This document shows positions 1 to 11,406 of a stretch of DNA of 64,000 nucleotides, in pieces (within the stretch, counting starts at the first letter, position 1; every line of letters starts with the position of its first letter). This DNA comes from Glossina fuscipes (Eukaryota; Arthropoda; Insecta; Diptera; Glossinidae). Where the stretch lies: the NCBI RefSeq assembly GCF_014805625.2, contig NW_023998422.1, forward strand, positions 8,607,049 to 8,671,048. The letters run 5' to 3'. The notes below the pieces were generated by a model. That model was not told where the DNA came from and ran no database searches. It saw nothing but the letters and a program-made list of their open reading frames with translations. The position numbers and the translations under genes are program-made.

Positions 1-2108
1 ATATCGACACAAATGACTTGTATGGAACGAAGTACACTGAAGTGTATAAGTAGAACGAAGTGCAGAGGTTTTAAACACTTTTAGACTTTTCATGTACTGC
101 GCCTTCGTAGGCAGCAACAACTTTTCGGCAATTAGTAAAACCAATGCTCTCATTGATCAATCGCATAGGAAATGTTTAGGTAAAACTTGTTTTGCTTCAC
201 TTACTGGGACAACTAATGAAATACTGAATGTTTTTCTTTTGTTGCAGACGACGACTTTAATTGAGAGTCCGAGAAAAAGGAGGTTATTCCGAATGAAGTC
301 GATCAAATTATATATATATATATACTTGCATTTTTTTTTTATTATTTATTTTTTTTTTTTCGTTTTTAGTTGAAAATTAAGAAGGCTGATGTATTTCCTA
401 CATTGGCGTTTTTAGCTTACCGTGCAAGTAACAGTCGAGTCCAGCAGTTTTGAGGGGAAAAAGAAATAATGTTTACTATGCCTCATAATGATAGCGAATT
501 ACTAGGCGTTATGTAAAATAAAGGTCACACTAAAATATATTCGAAAAGACTGATACAACACTGATAACAGTGTTGCTTACTAACCTATGCGCTTGCAATT
601 CTTTGATTATTTGTCGGTGTTCGTAGGTGTAAAGCCAAAGCAAATGCTCAACCGGTAAAGTTACAATAGATATCAATTTGTTACACCTTCTACGCTGTGG
701 CTGTACCGTATCCCTTTCTTTTCCTCGCCTTTGACCTGTAATACGTATGGTAACGCCTCCTGAGTTATTTTGTATTTAAAAAGCAATCTTGTGGTAACAT
801 AAGACGGGAAAATTTTGAAGACTCATCTATCCAACCAAAATATATATCGTGGAGCGTTAGCCTGTGGTTAATCTAATAAAAATGTGAATCTGACTTTTCC
901 ACGAAATACATGGTAAGATGGGATATTGTGGAAAGCCTGATGGAAATTATGAAATTTCCAACCTATATATACAGGCAGCAGAGAGCCAATCTAAAGTTTA
1001 TGTATGGTACCTCTGTTAAGTATTCGTCTTTTCATGGAACCTCGGTGTGACAAGAATTCAAGCATCAAGCATACTCGCAGCAGAAATTCGGCATGGAAGT
1101 ACTCCTTTGAAAAATTGAAGCCACGTCTTTCGACTTAATCTATTTATAGGGGAAAGAGGAGAAGAGTTTCATGAAAGCCGTTTCCAGCAATATGCCCTTT
1201 CACGTAGATACTGCGTCATATAAAATGCAGACAAAAATATACAAGAATTAATGAGAAATTTGATGCCAATCACTTATGGAATTTTATACAAGATTTTGCT
1301 AAAAATTATCCCAAGACATTTCTTTGATTGTGGAATGGAGCAAGCTTCATGTAAGTTGCCGAAGACCGGCAAAAATTAAGCGAACAGTGTCTAACGTATT
1401 TTTGGGACAAAAGGGAAAAAGGGCAATTGAATGAAACTTACCTTCGAACTGTGCAACTACCAAAGCAACGAAACCGAACTTTGGCGAACTTTCGCAAGGT
1501 CCTTCATGCAAATCTCCCCAGTCATATCGCATTGATAGTGTTAATCTCATTTTAAGAAAGAGAAAAATTATTTCAAATATTTTTGCACTTTAAGCGCTAG
1601 CTGAAGTAAGTGATTTTCATAGTCGAACAGATTACTCATAGTTTTCTTAGCAATTAATTTGTAAAGCTTTGCTTAGAGTAAACAATGGCGCAAATAATTC
1701 GTTAAGACGATAAAGGGATGAGTAATGCGTCGAAAATGCGTAAACTATGTCATCAAATATTCGTAACTTACTTCAGAGTGCCCGCCGTAGAAGAGTGCAA
1801 CATAGTTCAAGTTAAAAGAATGTGAAAAGAAGAAAGAAGAAAACAATCTACTTTTTCTTCAAGTGTAAAATTAAGGAAAAACTTAATGAAGAAAACCGGA
1901 TTTGATTTTTTGTCAAACTAAATTTCGAACATAGTCTTGCATATATTTATTTAAACGGGTACTTTTTATCACAAAATATTATTTTCATCCACACATAGTG
2001 TATACGCAGATAAGTAAACATACATACGCATGTGATATTTAAACATAGCTTTTGCTTATTTTCTGTTGAACGACTGACTACAAATAAAATTAATTTTATC
2101 GTTATATG

Positions 2109-2135
2109 TTTGTGTGTGCGTGTGTGTGTGTGTGT
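2109..2135. repeat. (TG)n microsatellite
   Basis: A run of TG dinucleotides with one C interruption is seen directly in the sequence. Confidence 0.9.
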
Positions 2136-2989
2136 ATTTTAAATGTGACTGGAGTTGAGAGTAATCAATTATTAGGTCATCAATGACATTACAAAGGATA
2201 AATGATTTTACAGGAAATGTTTATTTCATTAACCTTGACAGGTATGGAGTTCATAAAGAAATTCGCCTTATGGAAGGCATATTAAATTTGCATAATGCAT
2301 TCGAGCACATCAAAGAGATCCGAGAGAGAGAGATTGAATAACGCGAATAGAATTTCGGAAATTTAATTCTGCTATAGCTAGTATGAGAAGATTCATTAGA
2401 TGTTTTGAACGCATAGAAGTAGATTGTCTGAGTAGCTCAAAATGCAGGTGAATTCTTAGTCAGCGACAATATTCCAAACGATTCGACTAAGTCTATCCAA
2501 AACTGCACCAAGTCTTTTTAAAAGTTCGATCATCACTTTACGTTCAAAACCTTTATCACTGTTGCATCCATTTATTTCACTTGAATTATGTTCCGAAAAT
2601 GCTTTTGCTTTTGCTTCACATTACATTTCGAGTACGATAACCTATTTTCAAGAATTTACACAGAATTTTTACAAGAAGAGTGCAATCCTTTTAAAAGCAA
2701 AGCCATTGAAAGAATTGAGGAGATGGACAATGTGTTACAGCGTACACGACTTGTAGTACAACTTTATGTTAAGTTTGCTCGGATGTACATAATACCCAGA
2801 AGGGTATCCAACTCACATTTTCTTACACAGATTGATGCAGTAATTTTTCAATATCAAATCACTCAAAGGATGTTGCCTATATATGGAAAAGAATAAAGTC
2901 GAGTAAAACAAGTATATAGTAATCGGTAAGATTTATACCTTCACATTTGTGCAATCATTGTAGCAATGACCAAGTGTAGTGTAAAGCAC

Positions 2990-3275
2990 TAAAATTTAAA
3001 CCCATGAGCACTGACTCGAGAGCCGAGAATTAGAATCATTTTCTAAATCGATTTAAGCTGATCTGTCCGTCTTATGTCTATCCAAGATAACCTACAACTT
3101 CCAAATTTTTGAGATATATTGGCGACCGAGATTTTTTGTGCCAAGGATGAACCCATACCCCATACAACGACCTATTTTGAAAAACTACGGTATGAATAGC
3201 TGCATTAAGCGGAGTTCTGTAGAATACTTAATTTTGAGCCATGGCCCACTATAATGCGCAGCACACCCCTTCTTA
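2990..3275 (+). repeat. Dispersed repeat family, partial copy
   Basis: The copy contains family landmarks in order: a GTCCGTC block, a TTTTTGAGATAT block, an AAGGATGAAC block (AAGGACGAA in the consensus), a GCATTAAGCG block, and an ending close to CCCACTATAATG. It is divergent and appears to lack the start of the element. Confidence 0.6.
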
Positions 3276-4626
3276 AATTAAAGAGATCCATGAAGCCGAT
3301 TCTCATGCACTTTGTTCCCCAAAAATTCGAACTAACTTCACCAATAGTACGTGCAACATGCGCTCTTAGTCTGGTGTATTACTGGAGGTCAAAGACTGCA
3401 AACAATATCAGAAGAGTAGGATCAATTTGTTAAATCGCAATTCTCTGGCGATCATTAGTTAACGTAAGTTCTGGAAATTATTATTTCACTCAATTGTGGT
3501 GTAATAAATCAATTGATAGGTGGGCTATGAGGTACTTGTTTCCGTCTTATTTGCGTTGTTCGGATACATTACAATTCGCTCTACAAAAAAGTTCAACAAC
3601 ACTAAAAAAAAAGAGACCGATATGATGCCACAAGCTCAAGAACCATAAACTGGTTTATAGGTAACTTGGCTCTGATCGGGTTTAGGTCAAAAACGAAAAT
3701 TTTGCCTATTCACTGATTCGTTGAGATGAAAATGATTCTTATCTGGCGGATGACTTTCTTAAAATATTTTACAAAAATTTCAGAACGCAAAAATTCGAAT
3801 ACGCCTAAGTGTCCAAGTAGGTAAGAACTGCGTCTACCAATTCAGTGTTCGAGAATTCAAGTCTCAAGTACAGTAGAGTTTTCTTTCGTCGTAGATATGA
3901 GGTAAAGGTTGATTGAGCACAAACCCACTAGGCTGCGGCTACTAGGTCCGCATTTCTTTCTCTTTCCTTTGCTCTTTCTGCCACTCACCATATTACACGA
4001 AGGGGGGACATCGACTGAGTGATTAGTCATATTAAAAAAGAAAAAATATATTAATAGATATAGACCGACTTCGATTCGTCTTTGAATTTTACACCGGCCA
4101 ACAACGCATGCCCGCTTCGTAAGATCTCTCACGCGTTTTTTTAGGACGTCGCAAACGAGACGACAAATCTAATATATTTCCATTCTTCGGTCATGTAAAA
4201 CTTTTTCTTGTTCTTTTTCTTCTTAACGAATATTTGCTAAATTAAGATGATTGATTAAAGAGATTTAACGTTGTTGCGCTTTTCGTTTCTAAAAATTGAT
4301 TTATTTTAGGAGGAATTACTTTTTTTATATTCTTATTTTTACACAATGAAAAAGATGAGGAAGAGAAGAGAATACAGGGTGGTTGTTGTGTTCTTGTAGT
4401 ACTATCACCCTGTACATTAATGACGCTTTTATCGCCCCGAGTTCGGATGAGGAATTCGGCAAAAACATTATAGAATTCTTACAACTTTTGTAGCTTGGTT
4501 CCACATTTTTCTTAAATTTCAAGACAACAATAACTAAAAGCAATATAGAGAAAATCCCGCTTTTTCCTAATGAAAAAAAAAAGTTCTTTAAGTAAGTTTT
4601 TCATGTCAACATTTGTTTTTTTTTTA

Positions 4627-4705
4627 TATCCTACATTACCTATGGTGCAAATAAGTTTGTGCGGACATACACAACACGCAGAAGAACTTGAGATCGATGA
4701 GAAAT
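4627..4705 (+). repeat. Dispersed repeat family, 5' fragment
   Basis: This short fragment carries only the 5' part of the family: ATCCTACATTACCT, then AAGTTTGTGCGGACATAC, then CGCAGAAGAACTTGAGAT. The remainder of the element is missing. Confidence 0.55.
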
Positions 4706-5237
4706 GGAATAAGAATATCACATTCGAAGCATGTCGACTAAGTCAATTATAATACTAACCGGTTGGCAACCCCGCTTCCTGTTCGATCATAAGTGTAGAC
4801 AAGAAGAAGGTGACTTCCGACTTCCTTCTTCTTGGCTGAACCGCCTTAGGGATAAGACACAAAAGTAAGGAAAAATAAAATCCGTTCATCCGCTATGCCC
4901 GCACGATCTAGGTGCCGTATCCGAGGTAATTGGGTTAAAAAAGCGTTTGATCCGTTTATTGACAATTGACAATTAAATGTAAATATCCTAATTTTAAGGT
5001 TAGCGGCTTAACTTTCTGATAAGATAAATCAGTATATAATCAGAAGTCTAACTATAATGTCAAGAGATATTAGGGTTTCTTTCTTTTGAACTTAAATGAA
5101 AGAAATCACCAAGGTAAGGACGCCTGCAATAACCCGGCATCATTGTACTAAAAATTATCAACTATCACAATACAAACACACATAAGTCAGTCAATGTCAT
5201 AATTTTTTTTGTAACAAAACGGTTTTTTCGTAATTAT

Positions 5238-6250
5238 ACCGTACACCACTTGTGCTTAAGTTTGTGCGGGTCTATATAACACGCAAAAGCGCTTAAGATA
5301 GACTCACTTTTTATTTTATCGATCGATTTAGAATCAGCCTGTTTATCCGTCTGTCCGCTTAATGTCTTTCCATCGAAAGTTGTGTTCAAGCTACCGGTCG
5401 TAATTTTTGAGATATTTTGACGAAATTTGGTACACTGACGTGTTTTGATTCAAGAACGAACACTGTTCTAAATGGTTTGAATTTCGTCGTTTCGAAGACT
5501 TCCAATATAATGCCTTGCTTTGAAAAGTCGTTATATGCAAAACATTGCAAATTTTCAAAATTTCCCAACAAAAGTGGTTAAGCAATAGTATTTCGGAATT
5601 CCACATTGTTGTGAACACTTTGGACTGATTCGGGCAATTTTTGAACAACCCTCTGATATAACGAAAACTGAAATGCATATGACAAAAAAGGTTCAATTTT
5701 CAATGAATCATGATGAATATCAGATCATAACAGTAATTTAAAATAGAAAAATCATATTTAGACTATCTCGGCCTAACTTTCGCATCGCGCCCTATATTTA
5801 CATCTTCGATCCTTTGTAGGGTAGAAAAGTCTAAACTTTAATATGTTATGATGAAAGTGGCACTAAATATAACAGTAATTTGATAAAAAAATTAACTCCA
5901 CAAACCTTGGACGACGTAAGCCTCTTTTTAGACTCTATCCTATATAAAGATTTTATATAGAAATTACACAAAATTTGTTCTTTTTTAGAGCAGAAAAGTC
6001 TAAGTTTTAATATTTTATGATAAAAATTGATCCATAATAGCAGTTTGATCTAAAAGTGTTGAACACAAGCATTCTTATGAAAAGCAAGTATTTATTTGAA
6101 AAGAGGGCTAATTATTAATATACAGTTCCACAATAGCAAGTTCATACAGAACCAGAGTATAATTTTTGTGTTCAATAGCAAAAATAAGAATGGTGTTAGA
6201 CAATGTGGTGTAGAGTATTTAATTGTTGGCCTAGCCCGATTATAATGTTT
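5238..6250 (+). repeat. Dispersed repeat family, long copy with internal repeats
   Basis: This near-complete copy starts at CACCACTTGTGC and contains the paired GTCCGTCTGTCC-type block and the AAGAACGAACACTGTT block. Three internal units follow, each beginning close to AAAGTCTAAA/AAAAGGTTCAATTTT at about 5685, 5821 and 5990. It ends with TGTGGTGTAGAGTATTTAA and a CCTAGCCCGATTATAATG tail, which matches the 3' ends of the other copies. Confidence 0.7.
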
Positions 6251-8524
6251 TCGCTTGCTTTTCATTTCGTCACTAATGAACAAAGTTTTTAAATTTAACT
6301 TTCTCACTTTTATACATATAAATAACAAACTTTTTCTTTTTAATTTCTTATTTCAAATATGTTTATAATACGATCGCTTATCAACCACATCAGCATATTT
6401 ACTTTCCATTATTTTGTTGCCGATTCAAAAAACAAAAAACCGCTTCCAAAGTAATTCAAATAATTTAGAGTAAATGTATCGACGTGTGTGTATCAGAAAT
6501 TTTCAGAGTCTACAGGATTTTGAGATGTATTATCTTCTGCTTTGCAATCTGGACATCGTGGAGATTACAATTTGGAGATTCATTCATTGTTCGATTTATC
6601 TACCTTCAATTACGTAATATAAGGCCAGTTAAGTTAAAATTTCAATTAAATTCGATAAAGTTTTTTTATATAGCCGCCTTATTCTGCAGACGATCACTGT
6701 TAGATCACTAACCATATCTTTTTTTGGCTTGATCTCTTTGTGTTTTGTTGGTCTTGTGTCGAGATTCCAAAAACATAACATGATTTATCATGCAATCTTC
6801 AGCACGTCACTGAGTATATTCTCTTATATAAAATGAGAGAATGATGCTGAATAATAAAAAAATTTTTAAAAATTGAACGACAACATAAAAGCGTATAAGA
6901 AATAGACGAAAGCATAGTTTTACTCCAATTTTGTGGAAAATAAGCATTACTAGGCCTACAAAAAGCTTTTTGGTTTTTTTAAGTCACTTATGAAAGAATT
7001 TCATTTGAACGCGGCTTAAAAACTCGCTAAAACGAATTAAAATATATATTAATAATTTATATTCAGTTTGATCCACTTCATAACGCTACCTTTTTTTATA
7101 GTATTTTATAGCTATAGCATGTTAGCAACCCTGATTTAATACGAAATTTATTTTACAAAGTTTCGACGTCACTTTTGCTTCAGAATACGGAATTTGGTAC
7201 AAAATAAGATAAGCATTGACAAGCAAACCGAAACACAAATTTTATGGCCATTTTAAGGATGGCAATGTCAAAATAAGGTTCTCATTATTTTTTCGCTGTT
7301 TTACTATCTCCTCTCTCTTTCTTCGGGAGCATTTAAACTCACAGAGAATTTCCTAACCCTACAAATGGACATTAGTAGCGAATGTTTCGAATACTACATT
7401 TATATCAAATCGCAAAATGAGACTTTCGCTTAAAAGCTCAACATGGAATGTTGTCTTCCGTGGAACAATGGTTGACAAACCAATAGGCGAAATAGCTATC
7501 TTTGATATTGCATTCCCTACATGCGCCAATGTTGCATTTTTCGGGTATCCTGTGAGGAGTTGTTTGTTACGATCTCGCCTGGGATATTGTACTTATTTTC
7601 TTCGATTAGTGAGTTTTCATGTTCATAAGCACTTTCGACAAGGCAAGAGAATATTTGGCATATGCGTGAAAGATGAATGAATTTGGCTGCACTGGTGCAA
7701 ATTAGTCAAATTCCTTTGTTCTTTTAAATTTTCCCTTGATCTTATTATGTTTCTTCATGAAATCTTCATGAAATTGAAGGCATAGACCTAAAGCATTCTC
7801 CTAAAATTGTGATAAGAGATATGAGTACAGAAACCACAGAATCTTTATCGCTAATTTTTTCTTTTATACAAACTACTAAATGAATTTCAGAAAGCGCCTC
7901 CTGAAAAGTGAAGGGAAGATAGTTTAAGATTCCGTTTTCAGAGTGTAAACCAAATAACATATGTATCTATAACCATATAGTAACCATATAAATCGATTAG
8001 ATAATATTCCATTTTAGCATCCTTAAGAAAACGCAATATTCGCTATAGAGTAAATATTCTATCTTTAAAATTATTAATGTGCTACGAGTACATGTGCACT
8101 TACCTGAATTCGTCCATTCCATCTATTATTGTATACATAAATAAAGATAAAAATATATATACGAATAAATAATTTAGTGTCAATAAATAGCGATTGTTGA
8201 AAATTCAAAAGTATTCCAATATTTGAAGTTGTGAACGCCTTCAAAATATCTGGAAAGCATGGTATTGTTTTATTGCCAATATTGGTAATTCGTTGCTATT
8301 TCTAAATGTTATCATTGAACAAGAACTATAAACTAGAAGAAGAGATACAAAAGTGAAATTTCCAAAGGCATACTTATTATTTTTTCGGTAGAAAAGATTT
8401 TACTACTTGTGTTAGTTGTGTTGATGAAAATACTTTTACAATACAAGTGTGCTGCTGGTAACCATCTTTGCAACTCTGCGTATTTAATGTTCGAAAATGG
8501 TTGCCGTTTCCGTTTCGATAATTC

Positions 8525-8540
8525 ATCTGTCTTTCCGAAA
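8525..8540 (+). promoter_or_regulatory. Polypyrimidine (TCT/TOP) initiator of RpL19
   Basis: A pyrimidine tract, TCTGTCTTTCC, sits about 30 bases upstream of the RpL19 start codon. Ribosomal protein genes of flies typically start transcription within such a tract and so carry a 5' TOP sequence. The position gives a very short 5' leader, as expected for this class. The start site itself is inferred. Confidence 0.5.
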
Positions 8541-8563
8541 AACGACGATTGCAAGTCGACACC

Positions 8564-9380
8564 ATGAGGTACGGTTTTTTGTAAATAATGCAATAAAATA
8601 ACGAGATAGTGCAATATTATTTAAAGCAAAGCGCGCGAAAAATGTGAAATAATTTATATACGAAATTTTCACGAAGAAAAATGTCTTTTTCATTTGTTAT
8701 TGCAGTTCTCTTAAACTTCAAAAGAGGCTTGCAGCCTCTGTTATGCGTTGCGGTAAAAAGAAAGTATGGTTGGATCCGAATGAAATTAATGAAATTGCCA
8801 ACACAAACTCACGTAAGGAAACAGCAGCAATAAACAGATTTGACTACATTATTTATCGCAATGTAAACTTTTTGCAGGACAAAACATTCGTAAATTGATC
8901 AAAGATGGTTTGATAATTAAGAAGCCTGTGGTGGTGCACTCCCGTTATCGTGTGCGTAAAAACACCGAGGCACGACGCAAAGGTAGACACTGCGGTTTTG
9001 GTAAACGTAAAGGTACCGCGAATGCCCGTATGCCTACAAAATTTTTATGGATGCAACGCCAGCGTGTTCTTAGACGTTTATTAAAGAAATATCGTGATAG
9101 CAAAAAGATCGATCGCCATTTGTATCATGATTTATACATGAAGTGCAAGGGTAATGTATTTAAAAACAAACGTGTGCTTATGGAATACATCCACAAAAAG
9201 AAAGCTGAAAAGCAACGCAGTAAAATGTTGGCCGACCAGGCTGAGGCTAGAAGACAAAAAGTGCGTGAAGCGCGTAAACGGCGTGAGGAGCGCATCGCCA
9301 ATAAAAAGCAAGAACTTTTAAGTCTGCACGCAAAGGAAGATGAGGTGGCCGCTCAAGCAGCTACAACTGGCAAAAAGTGA
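8564..9380 (+). CDS. RpL19: 60S ribosomal protein L19 (eL19)
   Basis: Encodes cytosolic large-subunit ribosomal protein eL19. The gene has three coding exons, 8564-8568, 8706-8812 and 8878-9380, with GT-AG introns; the first coding exon is only ATGAG, so the start codon is almost alone in its exon. The joined frame gives 204 residues against about 203 in Drosophila. It opens with [20 protein letters not shown], continues through the conserved basic globular part ([20 protein letters not shown]) and ends in the long basic C-terminal helix rich in Lys, Arg, Glu and Ala. A polyadenylation signal follows at 9426. The gene converges on the MAIP1-like gene. Nothing looks broken, and the assignment is secure because identity to fly RpL19 is evident along the whole length. 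Confidence 0.97.
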
Positions 9381-9425
9381 ATCAAGTAGCGAAGTTCTTG
9401 TTATGATAAAAGAAATTGTTTTGAT

Positions 9426-9431
9426 AATAAA
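9426..9431 (+). promoter_or_regulatory. Polyadenylation signal AATAAA for RpL19
   Basis: AATAAA lies 45 bases after the RpL19 stop codon, a normal distance for a short ribosomal-protein 3' UTR. Confidence 0.6.
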
Positions 9432-9601
9432 AAAGAGGAAAACAACAAAAGCGACTTTCTTGTTAAACAATTGGATGGAATATACCAGTCATTAGTAAAT
9501 TTTACTTATTTCCTAGAAAGTTTTAATAATAATTTTATTAACAAAGTTTTCTTTTACTCGGGCAAACAAAACGACGTCACTAGAATTTATACATGCTAAC
9601 T

Positions 9602-10549
9602 TTAGACACGTTTCATTTCGTTAATCAAATCGAGGGGTTTAAAATGATTCACAACATTGATCGTCCAGTCAGATTCGTAACCACTGGTAAATTCCTTAAT
9701 GAAACGATAATTACAGACGAAGACCTTATCTTGATATTCAGGCATAGTGCCCATATTCCAAGGTATTTCTTCACCTGATTCTCGAATTTCATGAAGGCCC
9801 CTCAAAATGTGAAACACCATCGTTATTTCAACCCAACGCTTCTGAATTTTACGTCCACTTGACTCGTCAAACATTATACCCACTTGATATGGGAACGTTA
9901 GATAGACATCACTCTCTTGCACTTCTAGCTGACGTCTTTGCGAAACCGATAGTTTTTGTATAACCGGTTTTAGTTCGGCTAAAGCTTCGTCTGTGACCAA
10001 ATTGTTAAGTCCAGAGAAGTCACTATGCATAAGTTTAACTGAAACCACCTGAAATGACATGCGTTAGAAATGATTTATTTGTGTCATTTCAAAAGAAATT
10101 CAAACCACCTGCATAGCTTTCCTGGCTCCCCGTATAAACTCTTTTAAATAAAATTCTTTATCGAAATAGGGTCGAATAATTCCGTAGACTAAAACCCAAT
10201 TTCTCATCGAATTGAACATTGACGGCCACATTATCTCGGGGAAATTCATCAATCTTGGTAATGTGCGCTCATTACCACTTGGGGATTCGGGATTCGGCGG
10301 AGGTGGTTGGATGCGTTCTTTCTTTTCCTCTTCCCTAACCGGTTTTGGAGAAATATCACCATATTGAAGATAAGTATTGTGTAAATTGTGATCAATGATC
10401 AATGAATTTGAGGTATTCTTGAGTATTTTTTCATGTACAAAGCCGCCATTACTTTCTGCTAACAGTTGCGGAGCGGATAATTTAAAATTAGTGCTTAATA
10501 AACGAAAAAATGACGTTAATTGCAATCTACCACTCCAGCTGATGTTCAT
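9602..10549 (-). CDS. MAIP1-like mitochondrial protein (Tim44-like domain)
   Basis: Two coding exons, 10109-10549 and 9602-10048, are joined in phase 0 across a short GT-AG intron (AMQ|VVSVKL) and give 295 residues; human MAIP1 is about 291. The N-terminus is basic and amphipathic with Ser/Leu/Arg and no early acids, as in a mitochondrial presequence. The C-terminal half matches the m-AAA-protease-interacting protein 1 family: DKEFYLKEFIRGARKAMQVV, then an acidic Tim44-like segment, then EFTSGYESDWTINVVNHF near the end. MAIP1 resides in the mitochondrial matrix and in vertebrates helps assembly of the calcium uniporter by protecting EMRE from proteolysis. A proline-rich linker (QPPPPNPESP) separates presequence and domain. 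The family call rests on remembered motifs; orthology is inferred. Confidence 0.8.
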
Positions 10550-11400
10550 TATGCAAAAATACCAAAAGTTAACAAAGAAATTTGCTTACAAACACAAGTT
10601 TACCGAAGAAATAGCAAATATTGCAACAAAAAAAAATAGTAGACAAAATATATTTTGACAAATTACTAAATGAAGGGTAACTTTGCCGCATACATTTTGC
10701 CCAACTTATTTTACAAAATACAACTCTAAAATAAGAGATCGTAAAGATCGTAAATGCAAACTGTAAACACGATAAAAATAAGAAACATAAATTTTTGCAA
10801 AATAACGTAATAATAATGGGAATGACTTTTGCCAAAAATTAATAAATTAACATTATTTGTTTATAATGTACAATATAATTAAATTTCCACTACTTAATAA
10901 AGCAGAACTATTCAAATATTTCTATTCTAGAAAAATAAGCCGTGTTCTCGTATAAAAAAAGGAGTTTAGATCTGTGATAAATATTGAAATTTAATTAAAA
11001 TTTAAAGCCGCCCTAAAACCTCTGAAAGAGTAGTAGAGAGGAATGAAAGACGAAATCGGACAATTAGTTGAGGTTAAAGAAATTATTTACTAAATTTCTT
11101 ACTCATATATCACGACGCAAGCTATTCTTTGCCAGCTGTATTAATTGAGTCCACGATACTAACATTGAGCGATTCTGTTTCACGGAACACCTTACCCAAG
11201 GACATTTTACCTAATTATTAAAACACTGGCAGCATTTTTTTCTTACATTTATTTAAAAACAAGTGAAAACTTTTGTTTGTGTTTACAAAATACTGCACGA
11301 TTGAATTTCATTATTTTCGGGAATCGGAGATAAAATATCATTTGTTACGTTGTTCGGTGGAGACTGTTGAATTTCTGTCATTGTCACTGCATAACATAAG
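10550..11400. other. Intergenic spacer, MAIP1-like to cGLR
   Basis: AT-rich sequence between two minus-strand genes. A 27-codon minus-strand frame near 11130-11208 has no recognisable homology and I do not call it a gene. Nothing else is evident. Confidence 0.4.
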
Positions 11401-11406
11401 AAATAT

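Larger units (their letters stand above)
1..8500. other. Gene-poor AT-rich region with repeats
   Basis: I find no convincing gene here. Open frames are short, AT-rich and lack splice-supported continuation. The stretch holds poly-T and TA runs near 305-360, a TG microsatellite near 2109-2135, and several copies of the dispersed repeat family (about 2990-3275, 4627-4705 and 5238-6250). The rest shows nothing I can name. Confidence 0.5.

Noticed and set aside
1442..1550. Minus-strand frame starting MRLTLSMRYDWGDLHEG and ending at a good GTAAG donor
   Set aside because: Looks like a first exon, but I found no partner exon downstream and no homology.
7417..7680. 87-codon plus-strand open frame
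   Set aside because: No recognisable domain, and the opposite strand is equally open in part. Treated as chance.
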